From Gammaproteobacteria bacterium Milos-ODIII6 (lineage in GTDB: Bacteria > Pseudomonadota > Gammaproteobacteria > Chromatiales > Chromatiaceae): 64,000 nt of DNA. A model generated the notes under the pieces. That model did no database searches. It was not told the origin of the DNA and saw nothing but the letters and a program-made list of their open reading frames with translations. The position numbers and the translations under genes are program-made. Positions 36,010-44,649 of the stretch are shown one piece after another. The stretch covers positions 186,001-250,000 of the forward strand of contig JAPTHR010000002.1 in NCBI GenBank assembly GCA_029228645.1, given 5' to 3'. Every line of letters begins with the position of its first letter. Position 1 is the stretch's first letter.

Positions 36010-36552
36010 GTGTCGCCGCGGGACGTCCTCGATTTCTGGTTCGATGACGCCCACACGAAGCGATGGTTTCGCTCGACGCCGGCTTTCGATCGCGAGATCC
36101 GCGACCGGTTCGAGGACTGCTGGCGCCAGGCGGCCGCTGATCGCCTGGGCGACTGGGAGGAGACTGCCGAGGGTGCCCTGGCACTGGTGATCCTGCTGGA
36201 CCAGTTGCCACTCAACATGTTCCGTGACCGGCCCGAGGGCTACTCGAGCGAACCGCTCGCGCGCGCCGTTGCCACGCGCGCCATCGGGCGGGGATTCGAC
36301 AGCGACCTCGACGATCGTGGCAAGGCCTTTCTTTATCTCCCTTTCATGCACAGCGAGGATCTGGCGGACCAGGATCGCGCGATCGCGCTGTTCGAGGCGG
36401 CCGGCCTGCAAGACAACCTCCGCTGGGCCCGCCACCACCGCGGGATCGTGCACCGCTTCGGTCGCTTCCCGCACCGCAACGCGGTCCTGGGTCGCGACAG
36501 CAGCGACGAGGAACTGGCGTGGCTGGACTCACCGCAGGCCTTTCGGCCGTGA
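36010..36552 (+). CDS. DUF924 family protein
   Basis: About 180 residues match DUF924: VLDFWFDDAHTKRWF, FDREIRDRFEDCWRQAA, ALALVILLDQLPLNMFRD, KAFLYLPFMHSEDLADQDRAIALFEA and the C-terminal RFGRFPHRNAVLGRDSSDEE. The fold is all-helical and TPR-like, with no known function. The start is uncertain: GTG at 36010, or TTG at 36001, which overlaps the preceding stop. The 3' end overlaps the next gene by 4 bp. Confidence 0.85.
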   Translation: MSPRDVLDFWFDDAHTKRWFRSTPAFDREIRDRFEDCWRQAAADRLGDWEETAEGALALVILLDQLPLNMFRDRPEGYSSEPLARAVATRAIGRGFDSDLDDRGKAFLYLPFMHSEDLADQDRAIALFEAAGLQDNLRWARHHRGIVHRFGRFPHRNAVLGRDSSDEELAWLDSPQAFRP

Positions 36553-37280
36553 GTCTGGCGGGCCGCCGACTGGTGATCCTGCAGCCGGGCGAAAAGCTCG
36601 CTTCGCTCGCCGCGGTACAGGGGGATTTCGCCGACTGGATGCTTGCCGGCATGAACGCCCCGCTTGAAACCGGGGTGACGGTCGTAAAACCGCACGCGGA
36701 TGACCCGCTGCCCGCTCCCGGCGGGGTGGCGGCCGCGGTCGTAACCGGTTCGAGCGCGATGGTCGACGACGGACACGACTGGATAGAAGCCTGTGCCGGC
36801 TGGCTGCGCGAACTGCTGACACTCGGCAGGCCGCTACTCGGCATCTGCTTCGGTCACCAGTTGCTGGCGCACGCCCTGGGCGGCGAAGTGCGCGAGAATC
36901 CGAAGGGCATCGAGGTCGGCACGGTAACGACTCGCCTGACCGATGCGGCGCGCGCCGACCCGCTGTTCGCCGGGCTCCCGCCATCGATGTCGGTGCAGGC
37001 CAGTCACCGCCAGTCCGTGATCACGCTCCCGCCCGGGGCGGTGCGCCTGGCCGCCAGCGAGAGGGATCCCAACCATGCCTTCCGCTTCGGTAACAGGGCC
37101 TGGGGGATTCAGTTCCATCCGGAATTCGACCGGGAGATCACGCGCGCCTACATCGAGCGTTACCGCCCGGACCTCGAGGCGAGCGGGCGCGCGGTGGAAC
37201 GCATGCTGCGCGAGACAGTTACAACGCCCGAGCCGGTTCGCTTGCTACGGCGATTCGGCCGCCAGTTGCAGGCGGATTGA
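36549..37280 (+). CDS. Class I glutamine amidotransferase-like protein
   Basis: About 243 residues show the class I amidotransferase triad: nucleophile Cys in LLGICFGHQLLAHALGG, and His and Glu in GIQFHPEFDREI. It resembles stand-alone GuaA-like amidotransferases such as E. coli YfeJ. The GTG at 36549 overlaps the DUF924 TGA (GTGA), suggesting coupling; a GTG 30 bp further upstream is also open. No synthetase partner is adjacent, so the acceptor substrate is unknown. Confidence 0.85.
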   Translation: MSLAGRRLVILQPGEKLASLAAVQGDFADWMLAGMNAPLETGVTVVKPHADDPLPAPGGVAAAVVTGSSAMVDDGHDWIEACAGWLRELLTLGRPLLGICFGHQLLAHALGGEVRENPKGIEVGTVTTRLTDAARADPLFAGLPPSMSVQASHRQSVITLPPGAVRLAASERDPNHAFRFGNRAWGIQFHPEFDREITRAYIERYRPDLEASGRAVERMLRETVTTPEPVRLLRRFGRQLQAD

Positions 37281-37298
37281 AGCGGCCCGAGCGGCAGA

Positions 37299-37886
37299 TC
37301 ACCCAGCCGTAGCGCGCACCAGGAGATACGGTGGTGGTTCGTCCGAGTTGACCTCAAGAACACCGCTGTAAGAACGGCTTTCACCGGGTTTCAACAATGC
37401 CTGGCGTCGTTGCAGCGAGCTCCCCTTGGCACTGATTTGGGTGCCACCAACCTGGTAGCCTGAGGCGTTGAACAACATAATATTGATTTCAGGGGTGAGG
37501 TATTCCGCGCTGCGGTTCTTTACGATCGCCAGGTACTCATAGCGAATGCCCTCGTAGGCATTGCTGCGGGTGAGTAGCACGCTCTCCACATGCTCGGCCG
37601 GCTTTTCGATGATTTCCCCGAATTCCAATTGGCGCAGGCCCGGCAGGCGTCCTGCAACCAGTTCCGCGTTGCGGTCTCTCAGGTTACTCAGGTCGGCGCG
37701 CATGCTTGCAACCTTGTCCAGCAGGTCCCTGCGCGTCTGATCCAGATTGTCCGCATGCCCGCTGATCAGGCTGGTGCGATAAAGTAACAGAGCAATAAGG
37801 AGCAGAAATCCAACCACGATGATCCAGATCGCGCGCCGCTGGCTCGCGATCTTCTGCTCCATGACCTCGAGAATATCGAACTGCAT
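37299..37886 (-). CDS. Hypothetical membrane-anchored coiled-coil protein with FxLYD-like domain
   Basis: The 195-residue protein has a short cytoplasmic tail and one transmembrane helix (AIWIIVVGFLLLIALLLY). A periplasmic coiled coil follows (DNLDQTRRDLLDKVASMRADLSNLRDRNAEL), then a beta-rich domain: YEYLAIVKNRSAEYLTPEINIMLFNASGYQVGG, then LKPGESRSYSGVLEV. That last pattern resembles FxLYD-type domains. Function is unknown. It converges on the amidotransferase gene. Confidence 0.65.
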   Translation of the reverse strand: MQFDILEVMEQKIASQRRAIWIIVVGFLLLIALLLYRTSLISGHADNLDQTRRDLLDKVASMRADLSNLRDRNAELVAGRLPGLRQLEFGEIIEKPAEHVESVLLTRSNAYEGIRYEYLAIVKNRSAEYLTPEINIMLFNASGYQVGGTQISAKGSSLQRRQALLKPGESRSYSGVLEVNSDEPPPYLLVRATAG

Positions 37887-38248
37887 TGTCTCTTCCGAAT
37901 CCCTCTCGCCGGTGGCAAGGTCTGTTGCAACCTGACCACAGGCTGAATGTACCGCTGGGGTTAGGCGCGGCCGCCAATCAGCCGATAATTCTATCGTAAA
38001 CGCGCTCCGCGAGTATGCGCGGCGACTAATATCCCTACTCTGCAGCAGGCTATTGCCCGATCTCGCGCCGGGCTCGATACTGAAAACCCCGGCTCCCGGT
38101 GTCGTTTCTGCAAGAACTTTCCGGGCAGCAATGCGGTTATGCCGGAACCAGACAACGCGCTACCGCAAACGGAACGGATGTAGCCCCCTGCGCGCACTGC
38201 GCTCCTGCACCAAACGGACCGGCTGATGTACCAGCGCAAGCCCGGGCC
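37887..38248. other. Intergenic region between hypothetical and beta-helix genes
   Basis: No gene is supported in these 362 bp. A small palindrome CGATAATTCTATCG (37983-37996) lies about 100 bp upstream of the hypothetical gene and overlaps a TAGAAT -10-like hexamer on the minus strand. No terminator with a T-run is visible after the beta-helix gene. Confidence 0.45.
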
Positions 38249-39598
38249 TCAGTGCCGCTTGGCGCGCTGATTACCGGGTCCAACCGCAGTTGCTCCGCAA
38301 CGCCCACCGGAGACAGGCAGACAGGCCCCGTGCCAGCCATCCGCGCGCGTCAGCCCACTGAAGTCACGGTCGACCTGCGGCAGGCGGGCAAATCGCGCCA
38401 GATCGACTTCCGCGCCAGCCAAACGGTCATCCAGCGGCGCCAGATCCAGCCGCCCCGGATCCTCGCCTGGCGCCCTCAGGAAACCAGCCGCCGCGGAGAA
38501 AACGGCAACAAAGTTCTGTGACTGGCGGCCGCCGCTCAGCGGCCAGTCGGCGAAGACCGCATTCCCGATGACCTCCTGATCGTCGACCCAATACTCCTCC
38601 TTGCGCAGCACCCGGATGCCCCGTCCCGGCGACACCACCGTGTTGTGCAGCACGATGACCTGGCGTGGAATATCATTGTGCGGCTGAATGGCGATTGCCG
38701 GGAAGTCGTTGCGATGGCTGTTGAAGAACAGGTTGTTGTACAGGGCGATGTTGCCCTCCCCCTGGAACAGGGCCTCGCTCGGGTTCTGCCGAAACAGGTT
38801 GGCATACACCAGATAGATATCCTTCGAACCCGGCCCGCTCGGCGGAAAGTGCCCCAGCAGTACATTCGGCCGGGCCCACTCCGCGCTGGAACTGTTGTCA
38901 CCCTTGCTGAAGCGGTTGCGGCGGATGATGGTCACGCGCGGGCGGAGCAGAAGGCCTGCCAGCGGGGGACGGGCCTTCTGATGCTTGATCTGCAGGTTGT
39001 AACCGATGGTCCCGGCGACCTCGTTGTCCTCGATCAGGCCGCCCACGAAAGGCGCACGGCCATCTGAATTGCCGAAATACATGCCGGTTCCGACGTTGCG
39101 GATGCGGTTGCCCCGCACGACCCAGTCCCAGGCCGGGCACTTGGTCGAGATGCCGACCGACTGCTGGTTGGCGGCGAAATCGTGGATGAAGAGATTCTCC
39201 AGGGTGATGTGATGCGCATAGCGCGCATGCCCCTCCGCCTTGACTGCGTCCACGAAGGCCCCCTGGCCATCGATCTCGAGGTTGCGAACGACCACGTGCG
39301 CGGAGTCCAGGATGCTCACGCTGTTGCGTCCCGGCCGGCCCAGGATCACCGCCGCCGCGCCATCCTCCGGGCCCTCGATCACGATCGGTCGCCCGGGTTC
39401 GCCGTGCAGATGGTGGATCCGCAGGCCGCTCGCATACCGGCCCGGCGCCAGGCGCAGGGTATCGCCTGACCGGAGAGCTTTAACCCGACCAACGTAGTCG
39501 TGCGGGGTGGCGGCGATCTGCGCCGCAGGCACCCAGTCCGCGAACAGAAAGGAAAGCACGCAAAGCCAAACGGGCAAATAAAGCGGCCGGAATTTCAT
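38249..39598 (-). CDS. Secreted right-handed parallel beta-helix protein (polysaccharide lyase-like)
   Basis: The 449-residue protein has a signal peptide (YLPVWLCVLSFLFADWVPAAQ). A chondroitinase-B-like start follows (ALRSGDTLRLAPGRYASGLRIHHLHGEPGRPIVIEGP), then repeated beta-helix coils rich in NxIxxN patterns (HITLENLFIHDFAANQQSVGI, WVVRGNRIRNVGTGMYFGN, VTIIRRNRFSKGDNSSS, IALYNNLFFNSHRNDFP). Such proteins bind or cleave acidic polysaccharides. No catalytic residues can be assigned from this sequence. The ATG at 39598 has GAGG 6 bp upstream. It is divergent from the fibre-assembly genes. Confidence 0.82.
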   Translation of the reverse strand: MKFRPLYLPVWLCVLSFLFADWVPAAQIAATPHDYVGRVKALRSGDTLRLAPGRYASGLRIHHLHGEPGRPIVIEGPEDGAAAVILGRPGRNSVSILDSAHVVVRNLEIDGQGAFVDAVKAEGHARYAHHITLENLFIHDFAANQQSVGISTKCPAWDWVVRGNRIRNVGTGMYFGNSDGRAPFVGGLIEDNEVAGTIGYNLQIKHQKARPPLAGLLLRPRVTIIRRNRFSKGDNSSSAEWARPNVLLGHFPPSGPGSKDIYLVYANLFRQNPSEALFQGEGNIALYNNLFFNSHRNDFPAIAIQPHNDIPRQVIVLHNTVVSPGRGIRVLRKEEYWVDDQEVIGNAVFADWPLSGGRQSQNFVAVFSAAAGFLRAPGEDPGRLDLAPLDDRLAGAEVDLARFARLPQVDRDFSGLTRADGWHGACLPVSGGRCGATAVGPGNQRAKRH

Positions 39599-39747
39599 CA
39601 AACGCCTCAATCCTCCACCTGCAATTCGGCCCTACGCCAAGCGGCGGCCGCATGCGCCCAGCCCGGGAGGCCGGCCATTGCGGGGCTCTTCAGGCCGCCC
39701 AGGCCGATTCGAAAGCGGGTGCCAGGGCGCGAACCCAAATCCTCCGA

Positions 39748-39763
39748 TGGCATGCAAGTTGCA
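39748..39763 (+). promoter_or_regulatory. Sigma-54-type promoter upstream of the chaperone/usher genes
   Basis: TGGCATGCAAGTTGCA fits the -24/-12 consensus TGGCAC-N5-TTGCA with exact GG-to-GC spacing and one mismatch (T for C). The predicted start near 39775 gives a leader of about 60 bp to the chaperone ATG. No enhancer-binding protein site is evident. Confidence 0.6.
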
Positions 39764-39833
39764 GCTAGCGGGGCGAGCGTCAACTTATCGACATCCACTG
39801 CCAACCCGGGTAACCCCTTGAGAGAAAACAATC

Positions 39834-40703
39834 ATGCTCCCACGGCCCTTATCTGAACCGATTCGAATTGCCCTTGTCCTGCTCACCTTGCTGATCGCTG
39901 TGCCCCCCGGCCCGTCGGTCGCCGGCGGACTCGCGGTTTCCCCCCAGCGCCTCGAGTTCGAGGGTCGCACCCGCAGCGCCGAAGTCCTGTTGCGAACCAG
40001 CAACTCCGAAACCCAGACGTACCGACTCTCCCTGGTGGAGATGGACATGCCCGAGGAGGGCCCTCTCCAGATGGTCGAAAATCCGTCATCCGATCGTAAC
40101 AGCGCGCGCGGGCTGATCCGGTATTCGCCTCGCCAGGTGACCTTGCGGCCCGGCGAAACCCAGGTGATCCGGGTCCGGGCTCGAAAACCTGGCGGCCTGG
40201 CAGATGGCGAGTATCGCTCTCACCTGCTATTCCAAACCGTACCGGAAATGGATGACAGCATCGAAAAACAAGCCGACGCAAATCCGACATCCGGCGCGCA
40301 AATACGGATCGTACCGATCTTTGGTGTGGCAATCCCAGTCATCGTCCGGCATGGCAGATTGAGCGCCGAGGCGACCCTATCGGAACTGCAGGTCAACAGC
40401 GATACAGGCGCTGCAGTCGGAACAAAGACACTCTCCCTGTCGATCGGTCGCAGCGGCAGCCGTTCGCTGCACGGAGACCTGCGCGCGATCCTGCAGCAGC
40501 GCAATGGTACGTCGATTGAGGTGGGGCGGCTCAATGGCATTTCGGTTTACACCCCCGGGACCCACCGCCGCGTTGATATGCAACTCAATCCACCCGCCGG
40601 CAGGGACCTTTCGGACGGTTCACTGACAGTGGAATACCGGGCACGGGCTAGCGAGGGTGGCGAACTACTAGCTTCGTCGAGTATCGACCTCGACGGCCGC
40701 TGA
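39834..40703 (+). CDS. PapD-like periplasmic fimbrial chaperone
   Basis: The 289-residue protein has a signal peptide (IALVLLTLLIAVPPGPSVAGG). An immunoglobulin-like chaperone domain follows: LAVSPQRLEFEGRTRSAEVLLRTSNSETQTYRLSLVEM, RGLIRYSPRQVTLRPGETQVIRVRARKPG and GEYRSHLLFQT. A second domain has VPIFGVAIPVIVRHG. It resembles chaperones of alternative fibre systems rather than classic FimC. It would stabilise unfolded DUF4402 subunits. The usher-like gene starts 30 bp downstream, so the two are co-transcribed, probably from the sigma-54-type site. Confidence 0.85.
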   Translation: MLPRPLSEPIRIALVLLTLLIAVPPGPSVAGGLAVSPQRLEFEGRTRSAEVLLRTSNSETQTYRLSLVEMDMPEEGPLQMVENPSSDRNSARGLIRYSPRQVTLRPGETQVIRVRARKPGGLADGEYRSHLLFQTVPEMDDSIEKQADANPTSGAQIRIVPIFGVAIPVIVRHGRLSAEATLSELQVNSDTGAAVGTKTLSLSIGRSGSRSLHGDLRAILQQRNGTSIEVGRLNGISVYTPGTHRRVDMQLNPPAGRDLSDGSLTVEYRARASEGGELLASSSIDLDGR

Positions 40704-40732
40704 ATCCGGTAATTCCTCGCCAGCATTCCCCA

Positions 40733-43717
40733 GTGCGCTCACTAGCGTTCCACAAACTGCACGCGCTGCTACTCCTGTTGGCTGCAGGACTAGCTCCAGC
40801 CGGCTCTGTGGAGTTTGTAGATAGGCCACCCGAAGACGAGCTGCTGCTCGATCTGTGGCTGAAAAAGGACCTGCGACTCAGCGATGAGTTCATCGGTTAC
40901 CTCTCGCCGGACGGCGGCGTGCTGGTGCCGCTCGGCTTGTTGTGCGAACTCACCGGGATCGCGGTCGAAGTGAATCCGGCGGAGGGAACCGCGCAGGGTT
41001 TCGTGCTGCAGGAAAGCGAACGTTTTAACCTCGATGTGACCGCCGGGGTGGCAACCATCTCCGGGGTCGACGCCCCATTCCTCACCGAGCTGGTAGAACT
41101 CCACCACGATGATATCTACGTGGAGTCCTCGCTCCTGCGCCAGTGGTTTCCGCTGCAGCTGCAGATCGACCTGCTCAAATCCACCGCGCATATCTTCGGG
41201 GACAAACCCCTGCCAATGCAGGAGCGCTGGGCGCGCGAGGCGCGTTTCAAGCGTCTCGCGCTGCAGCGCCAGGCGCGCGAGGCCGCGAGCTACCCGGAAC
41301 AGGAAAACCCCTACCGGGCCGCCAGCGGTCCTTTCATCGACGAGAGCCTGGACCTGCGCATCTCGCGTGACAAGGACGGCGCGTCATCGAAGAGCATGCG
41401 GCATGCGACCCTGGCGACCATGGATCTGGCCTATTGGAACTCGCGCCTGTTCGCCTCGGGAAACGAGGACGAGCTGTTTGCCGACAAACGCCTCACTTTC
41501 TCACGCCGCAACCCCGAAGGCGGGCTACTCGGCCCGCTTGACGCCAGGGAGGTGGAGTTCGGCGCCTTCAGTGCGGATAGCATTCCGCTACTACATCGCG
41601 GCAGCGCCGCCACCGGCTTTTCCATCGGCAATTTCCCCCTGGAAAGCCGCGGCCAATTCAGCAGCCAGGACTTCTTCGGCGACGCCCTGCCAGGATGGGA
41701 GGTCGAGATCTATCGCAACGACGTGTTGCTCGATTACCAGCTGGTCGCGGAGGACGGGCGCTACCGCTTCGACGACGTTCCCCTGCTGTACGGCATGAAC
41801 GTGTTTCGGATCGTGACCTACGGACCTCAGGGTCAAAAGCGTAGCGAGATCCAGCGATTCAACATCGCCCGACCGCTGGTACAACCCGGAGAACACCAGT
41901 ACCGATTCACGGTGGCGCAAACCGACGACGGGCTCGAGCGCGTCTCCGCTCAGTACCGCACCGCCCTTGGCGCCAGGACCACGCTCGATACCGCATTGAC
42001 GATGTGGCAGCAGGACGCTTCGGTCTCGAGTCGCGGCACAGCCGACTGGAAAACACAGGCATTGCTGGGCGTGCAGAGCAACTACGACAGCTGGTTCGGG
42101 AGTGCACATGTGGCGCTCGATGCAGATGGGGAAGTGGCCGCCCAGCTTGGGGTTCAGGGCCGTTTCGGCGACCTCGACATCAGTTTCGAGCACCGCGAAA
42201 TCGGCTCGTTCATCAGCGAGAGGTATTCCCTCGACAGCACTGCACTGAAGCGCTCGGACAAGCTGAACCTGAACGGCTCCTTCCGCCCTGGCCGATTCTT
42301 CTCCAACATCAGCTACGCACTCAGTGGGCTGCGCGAGGAGCGCGCCGACGAGAGCGTACTCACCGAGATCGGCAACCGCATCTCCGTTTTTCATCCACGC
42401 CTCTCGGTCAGCAACGAGCTCTCGCTGACCCTGAATGACACCGCGAGCAACAGCAGCAGACGCGCGGACGGGGTCCTCAGAATGCGGGCACCGCTGAACG
42501 GCTGGAGAACCGGGGGGGAGATGACCTACAGCCTCAAACCGGAACGCGCGCTGAACAAACTCGGACTGACCGTGGACCGGCGCCTCGACAACGGCTACAT
42601 GGTCCGCCTCGGGTTGAATCACCACATGCCGGAAGCGACCAACGACGCATCGCTCTCCCTGAGCAGGACCTTCGGCTCCTTCACCCTGTCCTCGAGCCTG
42701 TTCGCGTCTGATTCCGGCGAGCTCAGCGCCGGCGTGAACCTCACGACTGCCGTGGGCAAGGATGAACGCGGACGCTGGACCCAGAGCGGCAAGCCCATCG
42801 CCGGCAGTGGCGGTGTTTCGGTGACCGCCTTCCTCGACCGTAACCGCAACGGGGTTCGCGATCAGGGTGAAGAGGGCGTTGGTGACATTGGATTGCGGCT
42901 CAATGGCGCCTCGCCCAGGGTCGCCACCCGCGACGATGAGCAGACGACCCTGTACGGCTTGAGCCCTGATCGCTGGAATTCGGTCAGCCTGGTCTCCGGT
43001 GACATCGACCCGGCGTGGGTGCCCTCCAAGCCAGGCGTTCGCATAATGCCGCGGCCTGGCACCACCCCGCCGGTGGATTTCCCGCTCGTGATCGTGGGCG
43101 AGATCGACGGCACGGTAACACTGCTCATCGATGGCCGGGCCAAAGCCGCCCCCGGGGTTTTCGTGCAACTGCTCGATTCACGCGGCGAGGTGGTCAAGCA
43201 GGAAAAGACCGCCTATGACGGCTTTTATCTGTTCCCGGAAGTCGCACCCGGAAACTACCGGGTGCGCATCGATCCGACCCAGATCGAACGCCTGCAGCTG
43301 CAACCCGTCCGGAGCGAGAGCATCGAGGTGGGCGACGACGGCCCGATCATCAGCGGCATCGACCTGCAACTGCGCGGCGTTGGCGAAGATGCCCCGCCTG
43401 CTGAGCCCGGCGGTCCGTTCGCTGCCGCCAACATGCCGCCGCAGGCCCCTGAGACGCCCGCCCCCGGCAACTGGGTGGTACAGATCGGCGCCTTCTCCAG
43501 CCGTGAAAACGCTGAGCGTCTGACTGCAAAGCTGCAGACACGGGGCATCGCCATGCGCCCAGTGGAAGTGGCCGAGGTCGGCGGAAAAACCCTGTATCGC
43601 GTCCTGGCCGGACCCGCCGCCACACGCGAGGAGGCGGAAGCCATGCTGGATCTGCTGCGCAAACCCGGGCGTGCGCCACGCATGCTGGTACGTACGCTGG
43701 TGGCACCCGGAAACTGA
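40733..43717 (+). CDS. Usher-like outer-membrane barrel with SdrD-B-like and C-terminal SPOR domains
   Basis: This encodes 994 residues from a GTG start, with a signal peptide (LHALLLLLAAGLAPAGS). An N-terminal domain (about 25-190) is followed by a plug-like block (DALPGWEVEIYRNDVLLDYQLVAEDGRYRFDDVPLLYGMNVFRIVTYGPQGQ) and a long series of amphipathic barrel strands (about 390-690). Next comes an SdrD-B/EF-hand-like loop (FLDRNRNGVRDQGEEGV, near 697-715) and a carboxypeptidase-regulatory-like beta domain (YDGFYLFPEVAPGNYRVRID). A Pro-rich linker leads to a canonical SPOR domain at about 912-994 (WVVQIGAFSSRENAERLTAKLQ, YRVLAGP). SPOR domains bind peptide-stripped peptidoglycan. The layout differs from PapC ushers, and function is inferred from the chaperone and subunit neighbours. 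Confidence 0.82.
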   Translation: MRSLAFHKLHALLLLLAAGLAPAGSVEFVDRPPEDELLLDLWLKKDLRLSDEFIGYLSPDGGVLVPLGLLCELTGIAVEVNPAEGTAQGFVLQESERFNLDVTAGVATISGVDAPFLTELVELHHDDIYVESSLLRQWFPLQLQIDLLKSTAHIFGDKPLPMQERWAREARFKRLALQRQAREAASYPEQENPYRAASGPFIDESLDLRISRDKDGASSKSMRHATLATMDLAYWNSRLFASGNEDELFADKRLTFSRRNPEGGLLGPLDAREVEFGAFSADSIPLLHRGSAATGFSIGNFPLESRGQFSSQDFFGDALPGWEVEIYRNDVLLDYQLVAEDGRYRFDDVPLLYGMNVFRIVTYGPQGQKRSEIQRFNIARPLVQPGEHQYRFTVAQTDDGLERVSAQYRTALGARTTLDTALTMWQQDASVSSRGTADWKTQALLGVQSNYDSWFGSAHVALDADGEVAAQLGVQGRFGDLDISFEHREIGSFISERYSLDSTALKRSDKLNLNGSFRPGRFFSNISYALSGLREERADESVLTEIGNRISVFHPRLSVSNELSLTLNDTASNSSRRADGVLRMRAPLNGWRTGGEMTYSLKPERALNKLGLTVDRRLDNGYMVRLGLNHHMPEATNDASLSLSRTFGSFTLSSSLFASDSGELSAGVNLTTAVGKDERGRWTQSGKPIAGSGGVSVTAFLDRNRNGVRDQGEEGVGDIGLRLNGASPRVATRDDEQTTLYGLSPDRWNSVSLVSGDIDPAWVPSKPGVRIMPRPGTTPPVDFPLVIVGEIDGTVTLLIDGRAKAAPGVFVQLLDSRGEVVKQEKTAYDGFYLFPEVAPGNYRVRIDPTQIERLQLQPVRSESIEVGDDGPIISGIDLQLRGVGEDAPPAEPGGPFAAANMPPQAPETPAPGNWVVQIGAFSSRENAERLTAKLQTRGIAMRPVEVAEVGGKTLYRVLAGPAATREEAEAMLDLLRKPGRAPRMLVRTLVAPGN

Positions 43718-43745
43718 TCCGAACAGGATGCTGCGAAGCCCGCAA

Positions 43746-43768
43746 AACGCTCGTCTCGCTCGAGCGTT
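43746..43768 (+). terminator. Stem-loop after the usher-like gene
   Basis: An 8-bp stem (AACGCTCG / CGAGCGTT) with a seven-base loop lies 28 bp after the usher stop. It lacks a clear T-run, so termination is possible but weakly supported. It precedes the separate sigma-28-type promoter of the subunit gene. Confidence 0.45.
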
Positions 43769-43834
43769 CCCATCCCACCCCCAGCTCGAGATAGGAATGC
43801 AAAGCGCCAAAAAAGCGAGCGTCAAAAATTTTCT

Positions 43835-43861
43835 TAAAGGTCGGATTTGTGACGCCGTTAA
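43835..43861 (+). promoter_or_regulatory. Sigma-28 (FliA)-type promoter of the DUF4402 subunit gene
   Basis: TAAAGGTC, 11 bp, then GCCGTTAA matches the flagellar consensus TAAAGTTT-N11-GCCGATAA with exact spacing, a complete TAAAG and one mismatch in the -10. The predicted start near 43868 gives a leader of about 105 bp to the ATG at 43974. Confidence 0.75.
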
Positions 43862-43973
43862 CGCGGTCAAGCCCGGAGGACTGAGCCACTTGCACAAGCG
43901 TCAGGCACTCGGGGTTCACTGAACAGATCCTTATCGACAGCGACGAAAAACGTATTTCCAAAGGAAACAAACT

Positions 43974-44465
43974 ATGCAACGCAAATTTTTCTGGCTCGCC
44001 CCCCTCGCCATCTGCACACTCGCCACCGGAATCGCACAGGCGACAGACGGCACCGCCAATGCCACGGTAATACAACCACTGGTTCTTACTAGTGGCCTAG
44101 ATCTCGATTTCGGTCGAATCTCTCCGACAGGACTCGCGGGCACCGTGGTTGTCGACACCGCCGATGGACGTACCCTCACTAACGTCAACGATGAGGGCGG
44201 TACCGTCACTTCCGGCGCATGGTCCGTGACCGGCGAGCCACTGCTGGTATATGACATCACTCTGCCTTCCACCGACGTGACCTTGACTGGCTCCGTCAGC
44301 GGCACCATGGTTGTGAACACCTTCGTGGACAGTAAAACTGGCGCCGGAACCATATCCGGCGGCGGCACCGATAGCTTCACAGTCGGAGCAACCCTCAACG
44401 TCGGTGGAACCCAAGCTAGTGGCACCTACACCGGCACCTACACCGTCACTGTCGCTTACCAGTAA
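43974..44465 (+). CDS. DUF4402 family secreted fibre subunit
   Basis: The 163-residue protein has a signal peptide (FFWLAPLAICTLATGIAQA). A DUF4402 beta domain follows: ATVIQPLVLTSGLDLDFGRISPTGLAGTVVVDTADG, then GAWSVTGEPLLVYDITLPSTDVTLTG, and a Thr/Gly-rich end GGTQASGTYTGTYTVTVAYQ. It has no Cys in the mature part and is rich in Thr, Ser, Gly and Val, like a pilin-type subunit. AAGGA precedes the ATG. It is the likely client of the chaperone and usher-like proteins encoded upstream, but has its own sigma-28-type promoter. Confidence 0.85.
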   Translation: MQRKFFWLAPLAICTLATGIAQATDGTANATVIQPLVLTSGLDLDFGRISPTGLAGTVVVDTADGRTLTNVNDEGGTVTSGAWSVTGEPLLVYDITLPSTDVTLTGSVSGTMVVNTFVDSKTGAGTISGGGTDSFTVGATLNVGGTQASGTYTGTYTVTVAYQ

Positions 44466-44504
44466 TGCGCAAAGGAAGATATTCGGAGCATGGAAGCTCG
44501 GGAC

Positions 44505-44526
44505 GGCCGCGGTAGGGACCGCGGCC
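44505..44526 (+). terminator. Strong stem-loop after the DUF4402 gene
   Basis: A perfect 9-bp GC stem (GGCCGCGGT / ACCGCGGCC) with an AGGG loop lies 40 bp after the subunit stop. No T-run follows, so it may act as an mRNA-stabilising hairpin rather than an intrinsic terminator. Confidence 0.5.
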
Positions 44527-44649
44527 AAACCCAACACGCGCAGTCGTTACCGCTGAAGGGGGCGATGCGTGTCCGGAGGCTCAGGGAAGAGATCAGCTAC
44601 TGGTCGTGATCATCGACGCTTGCGACCTCGCCGCCAAGTTCACTGAACC

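Noticed and set aside
37962-37988. GCCGATAA on the plus strand, tested as a sigma-28 site
   Set aside because: The -35 position reads TAGGCGCG and no plus-strand gene follows.
41591-43168. 525-codon open frame on the minus strand
   Set aside because: It is antisense to the usher-like barrel, with no signal, domain or ribosome binding site.
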